Assembly (NCBI GenBank): GCA_945494195.1
Contig: CALYVJ010000050.1
Location: 1 to 8,910 of the forward strand
Source of the DNA: an uncultured Selenomonas sp.
GTDB taxonomy: Bacteria > Bacillota > Negativicutes > Selenomonadales > Selenomonadaceae
Direction of reading: 5' to 3'
DNA: 8,910 bases
Part shown: positions 6,915 through 8,910 of the stretch, in pieces
Numbering within the stretch: position 1 is the first letter of the stretch
Layout: every line of letters starts with the position of its first letter
Position numbers and translations under genes: made by a program
The notes under the pieces: generated by a model
Databases searched by the model: none
What the model saw: only the letters and a program-made list of their open reading frames with translations
Told to the model about the DNA's origin: nothing

Positions 6915-6921
6915 TTATAAT
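6893..6921 (+). promoter_or_regulatory. Candidate promoter of the oadG-oadB pair
   Basis: TATAAT (6916-6921) is a perfect -10 consensus, but the -35 position at 17-bp spacing (6893-6898, TTTTTA) is weak, so an activator may be needed. The resulting leader would be about 50 nt before the oadG ATG, which has GAGGTGA (6968-6974). A second possible -10 (TATAAA, 6874-6879) lies within the inverted repeat. No further gene or riboswitch was seen in 6844-6978. Confidence 0.45.
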
Positions 6922-6978
6922 AAAACTATGGTTACCTAATATTCGGCATTATAGCCCAAATCTAAATGAGGTGAGTTT

Positions 6979-7341
6979 ATGTCACATCCAGTAACTACTA
7001 ATCCATTAATCATCATGTTGATTAACATGACAGTCGTATTCTTAGTGTTGACCGCATTGGGACTTGTGATTAATCTGATTCATATGATTGACCCGACGAG
7101 ACCAAAGGAAAAGAAGCAGGAAGAAGTGCTGCCGGCAGAGCCAGTGGCAGCAGCAGAGCCTGTATCGGTGGCGGAAGCAGCAGCTGACGAGAAGGGGATT
7201 TCTCCGGAGATTGTAGCTGTTATCGCTGCGGCAATTGCCAGCTACGGCTATGGCGTTGAGCAGATTCGTGCCATTCGCCCAATCCAGCGCGAGGGTTGGA
7301 AGAATTCGGGCCGCATGCGTTTGTCGCATCGCCGGTCGTGA
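6979..7341 (+). CDS. OadG/MmdD-like small membrane subunit of a Na+-pumping decarboxylase
   Basis: This 120-residue protein has the layout of the gamma/delta subunit of Na+-translocating decarboxylases (OadG, MmdD, GcdD). It has one N-terminal membrane helix at about 10-34, a charged and Ala/Pro/Glu-rich linker at about 42-72, a short predicted helix (ISPEIVAVIAAAIASYG, 74-90), and a conserved-type C-terminal tail with IRAIRP (96-101), GW (106-107) and GR (111-112). In the family this subunit anchors and stabilises the complex and links the carboxyltransferase to the membrane pump. The ATG has GAGGTGA at 6968-6974. It ends 21 nt before oadB, so the two are almost certainly co-transcribed. The basic end (MRLSHRRS) is short but gives no clear sign of a frameshift. 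The substrate (oxaloacetate, methylmalonyl-CoA or glutaconyl-CoA) cannot be told from this subunit, so no symbol is assigned. Confidence 0.85.
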   Translation: MSHPVTTNPLIIMLINMTVVFLVLTALGLVINLIHMIDPTRPKEKKQEEVLPAEPVAAAEPVSVAEAAADEKGISPEIVAVIAAAIASYGYGVEQIRAIRPIQREGWKNSGRMRLSHRRS

Positions 7342-7362
7342 GGCAGGGAAGGAGGAATTATC

Positions 7363-8493
7363 ATGGAGCTTTTCAATGCATTCGCTGTATCCCTGCAGGC
7401 TGTTTGGGCTGACAGTGGTTTTTCGGCTTTTGAGGCTGGCAACGGAATCATGATTCTGGTCGGCCTGGTACTTCTCTACATGGCAATCGTTAAGGAATTT
7501 GAGCCGCTGCTCTTAGGGCCGATTGCCTTCGGCTGTATCCTGGCTAATTTCCCCCGTACGGGATTTTTTGAGGAGCCGGGACTTATGCAGGCAATCCATT
7601 ACGGCATTGCGAATGAGATTTTCCCGCCTCTTATCTTTTTGGGAGTCGGTGCCATGACGGATTTCGGTCCGCTGCTGGCTCGTCCCGTTACGCTGCTCTT
7701 AGGGGCAGCTGCTCAGATCGGTGTATTCGTTGCTTTGGTCGGTGCAATGCTTTTGGGGTTCAACGTGCAGGAGGCTGGCGCTATTGGTATTATTGGTGGT
7801 GCTGATGGTCCAACGGCTATTTACCTTTCTATCCAGATGGCACCCCATCTCTTAGGTGCCATTGCCGTAGCAGCTTATTCCTACATGTCCTTGGTTCCGT
7901 TGATTCAGCCACCTATCATGAAGTTGCTCACTACCCAAAAAGAACGGGAAGTGGTTATGGAGCAGCTGCGTCCGGTTACGAAGTTCGAGCGCGTCTGCTT
8001 CCCCATTGTGTCTGCCATCATCATCAGCCTGCTGTTGCCGCCTATTGCTTCGTTGCTGGGATGCCTGATGCTCGGCAACTTGTTCCGTGAATCTGGCGTT
8101 ATGGATCGTTTGTCGGATACCGCGCAGAACTCTCTGTGCAATATGGTTACGATATTCCTGGCAACGGGTACGGGCATGACGATGAATGCCCATGACTTCC
8201 TGGTTCCCCAGACCCTGTTGATTATCTGCCTGGGGTTGGTGGCCTTCATTGCCGGTACTGCCGGTGGTGTTCTCTTCGGCAAGGTTATGTGCCGCGTATC
8301 TGGTTGGAAAATCAATCCGTTGATTGGTTCGGCTGGTGTATCGGCTGTTCCGATGGCTGCGCGTGTCAGCCAGGTAGTGGGCATGAAATCAAAACCGGGC
8401 AACTACCTGCTCATGCATGCCATGGGGCCGAACGTCGCTGGTGTTATCGGCACGGCTGTTGCTGCTGGTACGATGCTGGCAATGCTCAAATAA
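7363..8493 (+). CDS. Na+-translocating decarboxylase beta subunit (OadB/MmdB/GcdB family)
   Basis: This is the integral membrane subunit that decarboxylates carboxybiotin and exports Na+, turning decarboxylation energy into a sodium gradient. The 376 residues contain many hydrophobic segments from about 25 to 372. Family motifs are [11 protein letters not shown] (145-155), [15 protein letters not shown] (170-184), [20 protein letters not shown] (318-337) and the C-terminal [16 protein letters not shown] (354-369). D148, Y174, N318, G322, S327 and R334 match the Klebsiella OadB residues recalled as D203, Y229, N373, G377, S382 and R389 with a constant offset of 55, so the pump site looks intact. 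The length is close to Veillonella MmdB and Acidaminococcus GcdB (about 375) and shorter than Klebsiella OadB (433). That favours a CoA-ester decarboxylase of Negativicutes type, but this is inference. The ATG has AAGGAGG (7349-7355) at 7-nt spacing. No carboxyltransferase or biotin carrier gene is next to it. Confidence 0.94.
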   Translation: MELFNAFAVSLQAVWADSGFSAFEAGNGIMILVGLVLLYMAIVKEFEPLLLGPIAFGCILANFPRTGFFEEPGLMQAIHYGIANEIFPPLIFLGVGAMTDFGPLLARPVTLLLGAAAQIGVFVALVGAMLLGFNVQEAGAIGIIGGADGPTAIYLSIQMAPHLLGAIAVAAYSYMSLVPLIQPPIMKLLTTQKEREVVMEQLRPVTKFERVCFPIVSAIIISLLLPPIASLLGCLMLGNLFRESGVMDRLSDTAQNSLCNMVTIFLATGTGMTMNAHDFLVPQTLLIICLGLVAFIAGTAGGVLFGKVMCRVSGWKINPLIGSAGVSAVPMAARVSQVVGMKSKPGNYLLMHAMGPNVAGVIGTAVAAGTMLAMLK

Positions 8494-8504
8494 TTGGTTC
8501 GTAT

Positions 8505-8539
8505 AAAGCTGACTGGTCAATTGACCGGTCAGCTTTTTT
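8505..8539 (+). terminator. Intrinsic terminator after oadB
   Basis: A near-perfect palindrome, 8505-8536, runs from AAAGCTGAC to GGTCAGCTTT around a central GGTCAATTGACC, with a single T-G wobble pair per arm. It is followed by a T-run (8534-8539). It begins 11 nt after the oadB stop and should end the oadG-oadB transcript. The stem is unusual in being made of two decamer dyads of the type TGACNNGTCA. Confidence 0.88.
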
Positions 8540-8548
8540 GACTAGTCA
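8510..8548. repeat. Three TGACNNGTCA dyads, possible operator array
   Basis: TGACTGGTCA (8510-8519), TGACCGGTCA (8522-8531) and TGACTAGTCA (8539-8548) share the same half-sites. The third extends to a perfect 12-bp palindrome, TTGACTAGTCAA (8538-8549). The starts are 12 and 17 bp apart. The array ends 17 bp before the -35 box of the cbiL promoter. The first two copies make up the oadB terminator stem, and the third lies after the T-run and is not needed for termination. Such dyads resemble TetR- or MarR-type operators, but no regulator is identified here. Confidence 0.5.
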
Positions 8549-8565
8549 ATTGTCATAGGTGGTGT

Positions 8566-8594
8566 TTGACATAGGTTATGGACAGGTGTAAAAT
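8566..8594 (+). promoter_or_regulatory. Strong sigma-A-type promoter of cbiL
   Basis: TTGACA (8566-8571) matches the -35 consensus exactly. TAAAAT (8589-8594) is one base off the -10 consensus, and the spacer is the ideal 17 bp. Transcription would start near 8601, giving a leader of about 50 nt before the cbiL ATG. That is too short for a cobalamin riboswitch, and no B12-box-like sequence is seen. Confidence 0.75.
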
Positions 8595-8652
8595 TTTGTC
8601 ATATGCAATAGATGTAGCAAGAATTTACGGAAATTTGGAGGTACCTGTAGAT

Positions 8653-8910
8653 ATGCGTGGTATTTTTTATGGAATTGGCGTGGGCCCTGGTGATCCGGAA
8701 CTTTTGACCGTGAAGGCGATTCGGGCCATGGAAAAGGTGGATGTTCTGATTGCGCCAAAGACGGAGAAAAAAGATGGCAGTGTGGCGCTTTCCATTGCGA
8801 AACCATATTTGAAGGATGATGTGGAGACCATTTATCAGGTGTTTCCGATGGTTAAGGGGTTTGCGGAAAATAGCACGGAGGCCTGGGAACAGAACAAGAA
8901 AGAAATACTC
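8653..8910 (+). CDS. cbiL: Cobalt-factor II/precorrin-2 C20-methyltransferase, 5' part (runs off window)
   Basis: This enzyme uses S-adenosylmethionine to methylate C20 of the corrinoid ring, the methylation that follows the CbiK step in the anaerobic cobalamin pathway. Only the first 86 codons are present. They open with the tetrapyrrole-methylase signature GIGVGPGDPELLTVKAIRAM (7-26), followed by VDVLIAPK (29-36) and a Ser-Ala-Ile helix (SVALSIAKPYL, 43-53). A stretch around FPMVKG and AWEQ (64-80) is typical of CbiL/CobI rather than other corrin methylases. The ATG at 8653 has GGAGG (8637-8641) at a somewhat long spacing of 11 nt, and no competing start is better placed. It has its own strong promoter and follows the oadB terminator, so it probably begins a separate cobalamin operon. 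Whether the rest of the gene is intact cannot be seen. Confidence 0.87.
   Translation, partial: MRGIFYGIGVGPGDPELLTVKAIRAMEKVDVLIAPKTEKKDGSVALSIAKPYLKDDVETIYQVFPMVKGFAENSTEAWEQNKKEIL

Noticed and set aside
7235..7453. Frame of 72 codons bridging oadG and oadB, as a sign of a frameshift in oadG
   Set aside because: oadG keeps its C-terminal GW and GR residues in its own frame and is followed by a perfect oadB ribosome site; the other frame shows no family motif.
8595..8652. Possible cobalamin riboswitch before cbiL
   Set aside because: The leader is about 50 nt, far shorter than a B12 riboswitch, and no B12-box-like sequence (such as GCCACTG) was seen here or elsewhere in the window.

Overview
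All nine genes in this window lie on the + strand, packed closely, with mid-range GC content and AT-rich gaps. Shine-Dalgarno sites are strong (AAGGAGG-like). The combination of cdaA-cdaR-glmM, a CbiK-type anaerobic cobaltochelatase, a CbiL-like enzyme and a Na+-translocating decarboxylase beta subunit of about 375 residues points to an anaerobic Firmicute. The best guess is the Negativicutes (Selenomonas/Mitsuokella/Veillonella relatives), which ferment through methylmalonyl-CoA. This placement is inferred from gene content and protein style; no database search was run.

Layout. (1) 1-1093: a complete branched-chain aminotransferase gene (ilvE) closed by a strong intrinsic terminator. (2) 1094-1209: AT-rich promoter region. 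(3) 1210-6843: a compact run with no internal terminator: cdaA (membrane diadenylate cyclase), cdaR (YbbR-domain regulator), a COG2509-type FAD-dependent oxidoreductase of unknown substrate, glmM (phosphoglucosamine mutase) and cbiK (sirohydrochlorin cobaltochelatase). cdaA/cdaR and glmM/cbiK overlap. cbiK starts with TTG inside the glmM stop, and cdaR may start with CTG in the same geometry. (4) 6844-6978: AT-rich intergenic region with a long inverted repeat and a consensus -10 box. (5) 6979-8493: a small OadG/MmdD-like membrane subunit followed by the OadB/MmdB/GcdB-like Na+ pump subunit, with no carboxyltransferase or biotin-carrier gene beside them. (6) 8494-8652: a terminator built from operator-like dyads, a third copy of the dyad, and a near-consensus sigma-A promoter. 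(7) 8653-8910: the 5' part of cbiL (cobalt-factor II/precorrin-2 C20-methyltransferase), running off the window.

How the genes fit together. CdaA makes c-di-AMP and CdaR modulates it. GlmM supplies glucosamine-1-phosphate for peptidoglycan and, in other Firmicutes, binds and inhibits CdaA. The flavoprotein sits inside this conserved module and has no known role. CbiK and CbiL act in the anaerobic cobalamin pathway, and they flank the membrane half of a decarboxylase Na+ pump. If that pump is methylmalonyl-CoA decarboxylase, it works downstream of the B12-dependent methylmalonyl-CoA mutase, which would give the arrangement a metabolic logic.

I did not find a CRISPR array, transposon, phage gene, tRNA or rRNA. 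Most of the window is housekeeping. The points worth a second look are the start codons, the operator-like triple dyad before cbiL, the orphan Na+ pump pair, the unknown flavoprotein and the poly-G tracts.
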